Positions 1 through 6,765 of a stretch of 14,503 nucleotides of DNA are shown one piece after another; within the stretch, counting starts at the first letter, position 1, and every line of letters begins with the position of its first letter. The position numbers and the translations under genes were made by a program. Origin of the DNA: Paenibacillaceae bacterium (GTDB lineage: Bacteria > Bacillota > Bacilli > Paenibacillales > NBRC-103111); contig JAJFMO010000018.1 in assembly GCA_020697475.1 (NCBI GenBank), positions 1 to 14,503 of the forward strand, written 5' to 3'. The notes beneath the pieces are model-generated. The model made no database searches and was not told the origin of the DNA. It saw only the letters and a list, made by a program, of their open reading frames with translations.

Positions 1-203
1 GCACGGTATTGTATGCGATTCCCCGGACTTCGATCTTGGGAGCGATTCTCTTGACAGCTTACTACGGCGGGGCGGTCGCGACTCATTTCCGTCTGGACAA
101 CCCGCTATTTACCCATATTCTGTTCTCGGTCTATCTGGGTGTGCTTGCTTGGGGAGCGCTCTGGTTGAAGGATGAGCGGGTGCGAAAGTTGTTTTCCGCC
201 TGA
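1..203 (+). CDS. DoxX-like membrane protein, C-terminal fragment (5' end outside window)
   Basis: The reading frame is open from base 3 to a TGA at 201-203 and has no stop before the window edge, so this is the last 66 or so codons of a longer gene. The visible protein has two hydrophobic segments (around ILGAILLTAYYGGAVATH and HILFSVYLGVLAWGALWL) and a short basic tail ending RKLFSA. The IPRTxxLGAILLTAYYGGAVATH pattern is typical of the C-terminal half of DoxX-like (DoxX_2) small four-helix membrane proteins, whose biochemical role is poorly defined. A TTG at 9-11 could be read as a start, but it lacks a ribosome binding site and would leave half a family domain, so truncation by the window edge is the better reading. 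The gene converges on the VanW gene and is followed by a hairpin-rich spacer. The family call is from remembered motifs and is fairly secure. Confidence 0.72.
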   Translation, partial: TVLYAIPRTSILGAILLTAYYGGAVATHFRLDNPLFTHILFSVYLGVLAWGALWLKDERVRKLFSA

Positions 204-383
204 TCGAAAAAGCGGAGGTGGTTCGAAAGAGCGAGAAGGTAAAGCTGCGATACAGTAATCCTTGTCGGTCTGGCGGAAGATGTTACGTTGGGGAAAACGG
301 AGCGAAAGTACGATGTGGAATATATCAGGATATAGTATTGTTCGATAAAATCCGTCCCTTGCAGAGGCTCGGGAATGTCAAAA

Positions 384-456
384 GCCTGCAATTCTACAGT
401 TTTTTGCTTCAGATATTTATATTTGGAGCCAAATGCCTGCAATTCTACAGTTTTTT
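384..456 (+). repeat. Two exact 22-bp direct repeats
   Basis: The 22-mer beginning GCCTGCAATTCTACAG and ending in six T residues occurs exactly at 384-405 and again at 435-456, 51 bp apart. Both copies follow an A-rich triplet. The second copy forms the left arm and loop of a hairpin, whereas the first has no matching right arm and may be a decayed or partial unit. There are only two copies and no regular array, so this is not a CRISPR. Confidence 0.85.
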
Positions 457-518
457 CTGCAGAATTGTCGCCAATTGCCCACTAGGTGCTTAAAAAAGCT
501 GCAGGTTTGCAGGCATTT
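431..518. repeat. 88-bp element with 12-bp perfect terminal inverted repeats and nested hairpins
   Basis: AAATGCCTGCAA at 431-442 is the exact reverse complement of TTGCAGGCATTT at 507-518. Inside lies a hairpin with left arm CAATTCTACAG (440-450), a T6 loop (451-456) and right arm CTGCAGAATTG (457-467), which is 11 bp with one mismatch. A second small palindrome, CTGCA-GGTT-TGCAG (499-512), overlaps the right terminus. The nested layout is like a REP/BIME-type or MITE-like intergenic element. No target-site duplication was identified. The identity as a mobile unit is inference; the inverted repeats are read directly from the sequence. Confidence 0.6.
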
Positions 519-541
519 CCTTGATTCACCCGAAAAGTTTA

Positions 542-571
542 GGGAAAACCTGCACTTTTGCAGGTTTTCCC
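542..571. terminator. Perfect 13-bp hairpin, probable bidirectional terminator
   Basis: GGGAAAACCTGCA (542-554) and TGCAGGTTTTCCC (559-571) are perfect complements around a four-base loop CTTT. Read on either strand, the CCTGCA/TGCAGG core is followed by TTTT, giving a short U tract in both directions, and the hairpin sits about 50 bp beyond the stop codon of the leftward VanW gene. This fits a bidirectional terminator between convergent genes. The weakness is that the U tract is only four long and is then followed by CCC inside the stem, so it could instead be another member of the CTGCA repeat family here. Confidence 0.5.
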
Positions 572-620
572 CACCGGTTCCTCTATTGCCCTTTATCCAT
601 GTGAATCCCCGCCCCTTCCT

Positions 621-2138
621 CTACGGAAATACAGGCCCTTTCACGCCGTCTTCGACGATATGCGGCGAAGGCTTCGGTGTAGGCGCGGGCGCAGGCGCAG
701 GCGCTTTCCCCGGCTCATCGCCGGTATTGGAGGCGTACAAATTCGGCTGAGGTGAGTAGGTGTCCCGCGAGACCCTCGCCCGCGACACCTCGTTGCCGTC
801 CAATTTCGTGATGCGATACGTGTCCACCACATAACCGGGTTTGCCTTTCAGAAGCAACTGCTTGGCACCGACCTGCAAGGTTGAGTTTTTCACATATTTG
901 TCAGGCGCAGGCAGCGTCTGAACCACACTCGATTCTACCTCATACGTTGTTCCCGAGGGCGTATTGCCGAACAGCTTAACGGTAATTTGCCGTTCGTCGA
1001 TTTCCGTGCGGATCAACACATAATGGTTCGTATTGTTGCGGAACTTGAAGTTGATGTAGCCTTGGGCGAACGTGGCGTCCTGGCCGAGCGGGGCGTAGCT
1101 GATCGGCAACGAATGATTTCGACGCTCGACGATCTCCAATCCGGCGCGCAGTACAGCGTTGTACAGCGTCGTCGACACTTGGCAGATACCTCCACCGATG
1201 CCGGGGACAATTTTACCGTCCACAATGACCGGCGCCTCCTGGAACCCGTACTTTTCCTCCGTCTGCTGAATCACTTTTCCATAGTCGAAAATGTCCCCGG
1301 GCCCTAGCAACTGATCCTGAATCGTCTCCGCTGTGGAGCGAATGTTATGCATGCGGCCGACGTTTGAGCCGACGAACGACGTGGAAAAATCCACAAGCTT
1401 GCGCTCGACCCCTTGCGCCTTCAGTATGTCTAGCGTGACCGCAGGCTGCATCTCGACTAGCGGCAGCTCCAAGGAGACCGTACCATTTCGCAGCCCGTTC
1501 TCCAACTCTGCCTCCTTCTCCGACCCCTGCTCCGTGCCCGCACCATCTCCCATTCCGGCCCAAAGATCTCCGCCCACCAACGGTCGCAGCCGCGCCTCTA
1601 TCGCCGCCGTGTCGATCCGATACGCGCTTTGCCCCGCGACAAGCTGCACCTGATCGTCGGCTGTGATCACCCGCCTCGCATCCACCGGCTGCGCCGCATA
1701 CATCGGCTTCCATGCCTCACGCAACGACTGCTCCATCGCTGCCAGGTCGAACGTGTACGGCAACTCCACCGAATCGCCGTGAATTTGCCATCGTGCAGAA
1801 ATCCGCTGCGCAGGCGAGCCGTTCACCAAACCGGCAAACTTCGACAACAGCGCAGCTCGATCCACACGCAGCCCCAGTTGAACCAGTGTCAACTCGGCCG
1901 GCTGCGTCCGCCCTTGGCCGTCGGACAGCCGAACCTTCGTCTCGCCCAATGCAAGAATTCGCTGATCCAGACGGGTGACGAACTGCTCGTACGCCATCCC
2001 GCCTACGTTCCACCCGGCCACGGACACTCCGCCGGGTATTGTCGCCAGCCGCGCAACCCACAACAACGTCAGCACCGTTGCTGCCAACACGAATGCCGAC
2101 CCCAGTAAAATTGCGGCCGGCCGACTCATTTTTCCCAT
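621..2138 (-). CDS. VanW/G5-domain cell-envelope protein with N-terminal membrane anchor
   Basis: The product has 505 residues. A hydrophobic segment near residues 8-31 with a short basic N-terminus looks like a signal anchor, placing the rest outside the membrane. Residues about 45-180 resemble the PG_binding_4 type region seen in YkuD/VanW proteins. An acidic linker follows (about 190-215), then the VanW domain at about 247-385, with the core GDIFDY and GIGGGICQVSTTLYNA motifs, then a G5-like domain at about 395-470 and a Pro/Ala-rich tail encoded by a hexamer repeat. VanW was named from vanB-type vancomycin-resistance clusters, but its biochemical function is not established, and this gene is not in a van cluster. 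It is divergent from ftsE. The ATG at 2138 is preceded by a GGGGGGCGG stretch (2146-2154) as a plausible ribosome binding site; an ATG three codons further in is an alternative start. The domain call is secure; the role in the cell wall is inferred. Confidence 0.88.
   Translation of the reverse strand: MGKMSRPAAILLGSAFVLAATVLTLLWVARLATIPGGVSVAGWNVGGMAYEQFVTRLDQRILALGETKVRLSDGQGRTQPAELTLVQLGLRVDRAALLSKFAGLVNGSPAQRISARWQIHGDSVELPYTFDLAAMEQSLREAWKPMYAAQPVDARRVITADDQVQLVAGQSAYRIDTAAIEARLRPLVGGDLWAGMGDGAGTEQGSEKEAELENGLRNGTVSLELPLVEMQPAVTLDILKAQGVERKLVDFSTSFVGSNVGRMHNIRSTAETIQDQLLGPGDIFDYGKVIQQTEEKYGFQEAPVIVDGKIVPGIGGGICQVSTTLYNAVLRAGLEIVERRNHSLPISYAPLGQDATFAQGYINFKFRNNTNHYVLIRTEIDERQITVKLFGNTPSGTTYEVESSVVQTLPAPDKYVKNSTLQVGAKQLLLKGKPGYVVDTYRITKLDGNEVSRARVSRDTYSPQPNLYASNTGDEPGKAPAPAPAPTPKPSPHIVEDGVKGPVFP
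682..705 (-). repeat. Four tandem hexamers encoding an Ala-Pro tract
   Basis: On the plus strand the unit is GGCGCN repeated four times (GGCGCG, GGCGCA, GGCGCA, GGCGCT). On the coding strand this gives alternating Ala and Pro codons near the C-terminus of the VanW protein (residues about 479-486). The unit is a multiple of three, so slippage would change tail length without shifting the frame. Confidence 0.8.
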
Positions 2139-2215
2139 GCCATTCCGCCCCCCGAAGCTTGTCGCAATTTTCCTTTTTCAGATGTATATGTTCGATGTTT
2201 TCTTTTCAAAACAAA

Positions 2216-2224
2216 TGATATAAT
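2216..2224 (+). promoter_or_regulatory. Extended -10 sigma-A promoter for the ftsE operon
   Basis: TGATATAAT at 2216-2224 is a perfect extended -10 (TGnTATAAT). The region 17 bases upstream (around 2196-2201, TGTTTT) is a poor -35, which is common for extended -10 promoters. Transcription would start near 2231, giving a leader of about 75 bases. A dyad TGTTTT-CTTTTC-AAAACA (2196-2213) lies just upstream, and a second, AATCG-AAC-CGATT (2231-2243), lies at the expected start; either could be a regulator site, but I cannot name one. Confidence 0.6.
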
Positions 2225-2291
2225 TGTAGAAATCGAACCGATTGTAAAGGAATTTCCGATTTCGTGTCGAAGACTATAGGCAGATATGTAC

Positions 2292-2300
2292 AGGAAGTGA
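2292..2300 (+). promoter_or_regulatory. Ribosome binding site of ftsE
   Basis: AGGAAGTGA lies seven bases (counted from AGGAAG) before the GTG at 2305. It supports the GTG start over the in-frame ATG three codons downstream. Confidence 0.75.
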
Positions 2301-2304
2301 TAAT

Positions 2305-2991
2305 GTGATTGAAATGCAAGATCTGTGGAAGACCTACAAGAATGGTTCAGACGCTTTGCGCGGAATTAATGTGAAGATCGATCGCAACGAATTCGTATAT
2401 ATCGTCGGCCCTTCGGGCGCCGGTAAATCGTCCTTCATGAAACTGATATACCGGGAGGAAAGACCGACCAAAGGTCATATTTTCGTCAACGGCTTTAATT
2501 TGGAGAAGCTGAAACAACGCAAAATCCCTTACTTACGCCGGGTCATCGGGGTCATTTTTCAGGATTTTCGTCTGCTTCCCAGACTTACAGTCTATGAAAA
2601 TATCGCTTTCGCGATGGAAGTAATAGAAGCGCCGAAGCGCCAGATTCGCAAGCGAACGCTGGAAGTGCTTGAACAGGTCCGCCTGAAGGACAAGGCGGAT
2701 TCGTTGCCTTCCCAGCTGTCCGGCGGTGAGCAGCAGCGCGTGGCCATCGCCCGGGCGATCGTCAACTCTCCGGCGGTGATCGTCGCCGACGAGCCGACAG
2801 GCAACCTCGATCCGGAAACTTCCTGGGGCATTATGAAGCTCATGGAGGAAATTAATTTTCGCGGCACGACGATTGTCATGGCGACTCACAATAGAGACAT
2901 CGTCAATACGATGCGCAAGCGTGTGATTGCCATCGAGAAGGGGCAGATTGTCCGCGACGAGGCCAGAGGGGAGTACGGCTATGAGGATTAG
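2305..2991 (+). CDS. ftsE: Cell-division ATP-binding protein FtsE
   Basis: FtsE is the cytoplasmic ATPase of the FtsEX complex, which uses an ABC-type engine to transmit a conformational signal across the membrane to a peptidoglycan hydrolase instead of moving a substrate. The 228-residue product has the full nucleotide-binding set: Walker A GPSGAGKS (35-42), Q-loop Gln86 in IFQDFRLLP, signature LSGGEQQR (138-145), Walker B VIVADEPTGNLD (158-169) and H-loop His195 in ATHNRD. Length and motifs are typical of FtsE. The start is GTG with a good ribosome binding site. The end overlaps the start of ftsX by 11 bp, so the two are translationally coupled. Transcription is probably from the extended -10 promoter at about 2219. 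The assignment over other ABC ATPases such as MacB or LolD rests on the adjacent ftsX and is very secure. Confidence 0.97.
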   Translation: MIEMQDLWKTYKNGSDALRGINVKIDRNEFVYIVGPSGAGKSSFMKLIYREERPTKGHIFVNGFNLEKLKQRKIPYLRRVIGVIFQDFRLLPRLTVYENIAFAMEVIEAPKRQIRKRTLEVLEQVRLKDKADSLPSQLSGGEQQRVAIARAIVNSPAVIVADEPTGNLDPETSWGIMKLMEEINFRGTTIVMATHNRDIVNTMRKRVIAIEKGQIVRDEARGEYGYED

Positions 2992-3898
2992 CACGTCTCT
3001 TCGGCATCTGCGAGAAGGCAGCAAGAGCTTGATCCGCAACGGCTGGATGACGTTCGCTTCGGTGAGCGCCATCTCGATCTCCTTGTTCATCCTCGGTATC
3101 TTTCTTCTGCTGACCCTGAATGTCAACTACTTGGCCGATCAGATCGAGAGCCAAGTGGAAATTCGCGTTTATCTAGAAGTCAATACTCCGCAATCCCAGA
3201 TCGATACGTTGCAAAGCACTATCGCGGCCATCCCCGAAGTCAGCAAGGTAGAGTTCGTTTCCAAGGAAGAAGGACTCAAATTTCTGCGCGAGAAGCTGGG
3301 GGAAAGCGGCAAGTCACTGCTTGAAGGCTTCGAAGGCGACAACAATCCGCTTAACGACTCGTTCACCGTGGAAGTGACCGACCCTCATCAGGTGGCCGTT
3401 GCGGCAGGGAAAATATCGGCGCTGAACGACGGCAAGGATACCAAACCGATCTATAAAGTCAATTACGGACAAGGCACCGTGGAAACGTTGTTCAAGATCA
3501 CGCATGTCATCCGCAATGTAGGCTTGGTGCTCGTCGCTTGCCTTGCGCTGACGGCGATGTTCCTTATTTCCAATACGATCAAGCTGACGATTCATGCCCG
3601 CGAACGGGAAATATCCATTATGAAATTGGTCGGTGCGACCAATGGATTCATTCGCTGGCCGTTCTTCGTGGAGGGCGTTCTGCTCGGCGTGATCGGTTCG
3701 GTGATCCCGGTGGTGCTGCTTTTGTACGGATACCGGGAATTGACCGGCGCGAGCCAGGTGGAGCTCAGTCTGCTGATGATGAAGATGAAGCCGTTTGACG
3801 AAGTGAGCCAGATTGTGTCGACGTTGCTCATCAGTATCGGGATTGTGATCGGTGTATGGGGCACGATTATTTCCGTCCGCAAGTTTTTGCGGGTGTAA
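2981..3898 (+). CDS. ftsX: Cell-division membrane protein FtsX
   Basis: FtsX is the membrane half of FtsEX; its large extracytoplasmic loop contacts and activates a cell-wall hydrolase. The 305-residue product shows four hydrophobic segments at about 25-48, 177-199, 228-250 and 277-299, with a soluble extracytoplasmic domain (about 50-170) between the first and second, the standard FtsX topology. NTIKLTIHAREREISIMKLVGAT (about 198-220) is the conserved cytoplasmic loop that couples to FtsE. I chose the ATG at 2981 because AGGGGAG lies seven bases upstream and the sequence MRISTSLRHLREG is typical of the family; the frame is open further upstream only within ftsE. It overlaps the ftsE stop, with the M23 hydrolase following 36 bp later. 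A small hairpin overlaps its stop codon. In Bacillus, FtsEX regulates CwlO; here the neighbouring M23 protein is the likelier partner, by inference. Confidence 0.97.
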   Translation: MRISTSLRHLREGSKSLIRNGWMTFASVSAISISLFILGIFLLLTLNVNYLADQIESQVEIRVYLEVNTPQSQIDTLQSTIAAIPEVSKVEFVSKEEGLKFLREKLGESGKSLLEGFEGDNNPLNDSFTVEVTDPHQVAVAAGKISALNDGKDTKPIYKVNYGQGTVETLFKITHVIRNVGLVLVACLALTAMFLISNTIKLTIHAREREISIMKLVGATNGFIRWPFFVEGVLLGVIGSVIPVVLLLYGYRELTGASQVELSLLMMKMKPFDEVSQIVSTLLISIGIVIGVWGTIISVRKFLRV

Positions 3899-3906
3899 TC
3901 TTTTTT
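3877..3906 (+). terminator. Weak hairpin plus T6 tract overlapping the ftsX stop (possible attenuator)
   Basis: CCGCAA (3877-3882) pairs with TTGCGG (3887-3892) across a GTTT loop, and a run of six T follows at 3901-3906, just before the ribosome binding site of the next gene. The stem can be extended with wobble pairs to 3874-3895. The gap between stem and T tract is 5-8 bases, longer than in a canonical intrinsic terminator, so at most partial termination is expected. Confidence 0.3.
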
Positions 3907-3934
3907 CTTAAACCGCTTTTGGGAGGGCGCAATT

Positions 3935-5122
3935 TTGAAAAGATGGATTTTACCGCTGGCCGTATCCTTGGGGCTTAGTTCACTCTTCGTTACGCCTGCG
4001 CTCACTTTCGCCGGACCGACGGCGGATCAAATCGACAAGCAGTTGAGCGAGCTGAAGAAGCAGCAATCTTCCTTGGCAGGCAAAGCAGCCGATGCGAAGA
4101 ATCAGATTGGCACAGTGAAGAAGGAAAAGGAAGAAGCGGCCAACGACATCGAAACGCTCCTGAGTCAGATTGACCTGACGAATACGAAGCTGGCCGGTCT
4201 GAACGATGAGGTCGAGGAGGTCACCGCCGATCTCAAGGAGAATGTCAATCAATTGGAGCTGGCCGAAGACCGGGTGAAAGCACGGGATCAGCTGCTGCGG
4301 ACTCGATTGCGCCTGATGTACACAAGCGGCACGGTCTCTTATTTGGACGTCTTGATGAGCTCGACCGGTTTTACCGATTTTCTGGACCGGTTGTACACGC
4401 TGCAATCGATCGTCAACCAAGACAAAGACATTCTGGATAACAATATTCGAGACCGGGATTTGATCAATAAGAAGAAGCAAGAAGTCGAACAGCAGCTAGC
4501 CCAAGTGAAGGATTTGTATCAGCAGACGGAGGAAGCGAAGCAGGATCTTCTGGTTCAGGAGAAGCAGAAGGAGGTCAAGATCGCTTCACTGTCCAAGAAG
4601 GAAAAGGAGCTCGAAGAGATCAGCGAAAGCGCGGCTCGAGAGGTCACTCAGCTGGCGGCCAAGGAAGCGGAGTTAATGCGCCAGAAGACAGCGGCGAGCG
4701 CCTATACATATAGCGGAGGGAAGCTTGGTTACCCGCTGCCGAAAGTCGTGCCGATCACCTCCGGGTACGGCTCGCGTGTCGACCCAATCACCGGGCAGAA
4801 GGGCGCTTTTCACCAAGGGCTTGATTTAGGCGCCCCCAAGAATACGCAAATTTTGGCCGCTGAGGACGGAGTCGTCATTGTCGCAGGGTGGACGAACGGA
4901 TATGGCAACACGGTCATTATCGACCATGGCAAAGGGCTGTGGACGTTATACGGGCATATTATCAATGGCGGCATTAAGGTGAAGAAAGGACAAGTCGTCA
5001 AGCGTGGACAAAATATCGCCTTAGTCGGCATGACCGGAAGGGCGACAGGCTACCATCTGCATTTCGAGGTGAGATTGAACGGGGATTACACAGACCCGAA
5101 GCCTTATTTAAATTTGAAGTGA
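3935..5122 (+). CDS. EnvC-like murein hydrolase activator / M23 endopeptidase
   Basis: The 395-residue product has an N-terminal signal peptide (KR then a hydrophobic stretch, with likely cleavage after TFA near residue 26), a long coiled coil from about 30 to 255 rich in Glu, Lys and Gln, and a C-terminal LytM/M23 domain (about 270-390). The M23 zinc ligands are present: His293 and Asp297 in HQGLD, and His376 in HLHFEV, with His341 in LYGHI and His374 as further active-site histidines. The domain therefore looks catalytically competent, unlike E. coli EnvC, which is degenerate and only activates amidases. The start is TTG at 3935, eight bases after GGGAGG (3921-3926). Position directly after ftsEX and the coiled-coil-plus-peptidase architecture suggest FtsX-controlled septal or lateral peptidoglycan cleavage; this partnership is inferred. 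An endopeptidase acting on D,D- or D,L-cross-links or peptides is the family activity, but the exact bond cut cannot be read from the sequence. Confidence 0.92.
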   Translation: MKRWILPLAVSLGLSSLFVTPALTFAGPTADQIDKQLSELKKQQSSLAGKAADAKNQIGTVKKEKEEAANDIETLLSQIDLTNTKLAGLNDEVEEVTADLKENVNQLELAEDRVKARDQLLRTRLRLMYTSGTVSYLDVLMSSTGFTDFLDRLYTLQSIVNQDKDILDNNIRDRDLINKKKQEVEQQLAQVKDLYQQTEEAKQDLLVQEKQKEVKIASLSKKEKELEEISESAAREVTQLAAKEAELMRQKTAASAYTYSGGKLGYPLPKVVPITSGYGSRVDPITGQKGAFHQGLDLGAPKNTQILAAEDGVVIVAGWTNGYGNTVIIDHGKGLWTLYGHIINGGIKVKKGQVVKRGQNIALVGMTGRATGYHLHFEVRLNGDYTDPKPYLNLK

Positions 5123-5174
5123 TTACCGGCCGACTGCTTGTCATATACTAAAAAGAGAGAATAAGGATGAGAAA

Positions 5175-5212
5175 GCGCAGGGGAATTAGTAGTGAAAGTT
5201 AATTCGCCGCGC
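5175..5212 (+). promoter_or_regulatory. Imperfect stem-loop in the leader of the S41 protease gene
   Basis: GCGC (5175-5178) and GAATTA (5183-5188) pair with TAATTC (5200-5205) and GCGC (5209-5212), with a GG/CC pair, one mismatch and one bulge between, closing an 11-base loop. There is no T tract after it, so it is not an intrinsic terminator. The spacer 5123-5255 is the longest within the ftsE-to-minJ block apart from this hairpin it shows only a TTGTCA at 5138-5143 as a possible -35, without a convincing -10. Confidence 0.25.
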
Positions 5213-5255
5213 ATCTCAGGATGTCCCAAGTAGAAAAGGCGGGTGTTGGAGAGTT

Positions 5256-6701
5256 ATGGTTTTTAAGGGCCGCACGGTTATTGCCTTTGTTTTATTAGCC
5301 ATGTTTGCCAGCAGTATTCTGACATTAACGATTGTAGAGCCCTCCATGTTTGCCGACAAACGCAACGCTTCCGCGCAGGGCGGCGGCTCTGATTCCGGTC
5401 TTTCGTCGAAAGATCTGAACAAGATTACGAGAACGTACAGTTTGATTGAAAGCAAATACCTCGAGCCCACCGATCACGACAAAATTATTAACGGAGCGAT
5501 CAACGGGATGATCAGCTCCCTGGGCGACCCTTTCACGACCTATATGGATGAGAAAGAAGCAAGCCAGTTCGAGGAGAGCTTAAGCTCGTCCTTCCAGGGC
5601 ATCGGTGCGGAAGTCAGCATGGTGGACGGCCGGGTCACGGTCGTGTCTCCGATTAAGGGATCGCCTGCGGAGAAAGCGGGAATTCGGGCGAACGATACGA
5701 TCCTCTCGATTAACGGGGAGAAGCTCGACGGGCTGACCTTAAGCCAAGCGGTCATGAAGATTCGCGGGCCGCGGGGGACTCAAGCCAAGCTGGGCATTGT
5801 GCGCCAAGGCTCGAGCGATCCGATGGATATTATCGTGGTGCGCGGAGACATTCCGCAGGAAACCGTGTATTCGGAGATGATGGATAACGGGATCGGCAAG
5901 ATCGAAATTCGTCAATTTTCTGAAAATACCGCAACTCGCTTTGCTCAAGAGCTGAAATCGTTGGAAAGCCAGAATATGCGGGCGTTGATTATCGATGTGC
6001 GCGACGACCCGGGCGGAATCCTGCCGGTTGTGGTCAGCATCGTCGAGCCGTTCGTGCCCAAGGGCAAGCCGATCGTGCAGATCGAGGACCGCGACGGCAA
6101 GCGCGAGCCGACCAATTCCAAGGGTGAGGGCAAAGGATACCCTGTGACGGTGCTGATCAACAAAGGCAGCGCCAGCGCCTCGGAGATTTTGGCCGGCGCA
6201 TTCAAGGAAGCGGTGGGCGGCAAAGTGATTGGCGAGACGAGCTTCGGCAAGGGAACGGTGCAAGTGACGACTGAGATGGGCGATGGCAGCAACATCAAGA
6301 TGACTGAGTACAAGTGGCTGACGCCCGATGGCAACTGGATTCACAAGAAAGGGATCACGCCGGATATCGTGGTGGAGCAGCCGGATTATTTCAAGGCGGT
6401 TCCGCTGGATAAGACTAAGACGCTGAAGTCCGATATGGCCGGAGAAGATGTGAAAGATCTGCAAATTATGCTCAAGGGAGTAGGTTTGCAGCCCGGGCGG
6501 GAAGACGGCTATTTCGACGATAAGACGACACTTGCGGTCAAGTCGTTTCAACGGCTGCAAAACTTGGAGATGACCGGTCAAGTCGATTCGGCCACCGCCA
6601 CCAAGCTGGAAGATGCAACGATCGCGGCGATCAAGGATCCGAAGAACGATCTGCAGCTGCAGGCGGCAATCCGGTATTTGCAAGGCGCTCTGAACAAGTA
6701 G
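5256..6701 (+). CDS. S41 C-terminal processing peptidase (CtpA/CtpB type) with peptidoglycan-binding domain
   Basis: The 481-residue product is a secreted or membrane-anchored carboxyl-terminal protease. It has a hydrophobic N-terminal segment (about 8-27), a PDZ domain (about 110-195, with GIGAEV and GSPAEKAGI), the S41 protease core (about 200-370) and a C-terminal peptidoglycan-binding type 1 domain (about 390-455, GxDVKDLQ...GYFDDKTTLAVKSFQ). The Ser-Lys-Gln catalytic set is intact: Ser307 in GSASASEI, Lys332 and Gln336 in SFGKGTVQ. The Ser-Lys (25) and Lys-Gln (4) spacing is that of known C-terminal processing proteases. In B. subtilis the paralogue CtpB cleaves SpoIVFA in the sigma-K checkpoint of sporulation and lies downstream of ftsEX, so this gene may be its orthologue; a general envelope-protein processing role is also possible. 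The ATG at 5256 follows GGAGAG at unusually short spacing, with a second purine-rich stretch (AAGGCGGG) further upstream. No in-frame alternative start lies between. Confidence 0.93.
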   Translation: MVFKGRTVIAFVLLAMFASSILTLTIVEPSMFADKRNASAQGGGSDSGLSSKDLNKITRTYSLIESKYLEPTDHDKIINGAINGMISSLGDPFTTYMDEKEASQFEESLSSSFQGIGAEVSMVDGRVTVVSPIKGSPAEKAGIRANDTILSINGEKLDGLTLSQAVMKIRGPRGTQAKLGIVRQGSSDPMDIIVVRGDIPQETVYSEMMDNGIGKIEIRQFSENTATRFAQELKSLESQNMRALIIDVRDDPGGILPVVVSIVEPFVPKGKPIVQIEDRDGKREPTNSKGEGKGYPVTVLINKGSASASEILAGAFKEAVGGKVIGETSFGKGTVQVTTEMGDGSNIKMTEYKWLTPDGNWIHKKGITPDIVVEQPDYFKAVPLDKTKTLKSDMAGEDVKDLQIMLKGVGLQPGREDGYFDDKTTLAVKSFQRLQNLEMTGQVDSATATKLEDATIAAIKDPKNDLQLQAAIRYLQGALNK

Positions 6702-6765
6702 CCCAAGGAATGACTCGTACAATCAAGTGAAAATAAGGATGTTTCAAAAAAGGAAATAATAAACG

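Larger units (their letters stand above)
204..620. other. Gene-free spacer between convergent genes, hairpin-rich
   Basis: I see no credible gene in these 417 bases. The open frames here lack family features and ribosome binding sites, and they run through the repeats or into the antisense of the VanW gene. The left part (204-380) has no recognisable element apart from a small AT-rich dyad, TATATC-AG-GATATA at 321-334. The right part (384-571) holds two direct repeats and three inverted repeats, listed separately. The position between two converging genes suggests that the hairpins terminate transcription from both sides, but this is inference. Confidence 0.7.

Noticed and set aside
384..456. 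CRISPR-like direct repeats.
   Set aside because: Only two copies with a 29-base gap, rich in T runs and part of a hairpin family, and no cas genes in the window.
131..750. Open frames in the DoxX-VanW spacer (131-442 minus, 218-493 plus, 433-750 plus).
   Set aside because: They run through repeats or antisense to known genes, have low-complexity or arbitrary composition, and lack domains and ribosome binding sites.
621..2138. Vancomycin-resistance function for the VanW gene.
   Set aside because: No vanR/S/H/A/B/X genes are nearby, and VanW-domain proteins are common housekeeping-type envelope proteins in Gram-positive bacteria.
2231..2243. SOS-box reading of the sequence around AATCGAACCGATT upstream of ftsE.
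   Set aside because: CGAAC is present but the right half-site does not match GTTYC, so it is only a short dyad.
5739..6722. Long 327-codon open frame on the minus strand opposite the S41 protease gene.
   Set aside because: It is the antisense of a clear family member with intact catalytic motifs; its translation is His/Arg/Leu-rich without domains, as is usual for GC-biased shadows.
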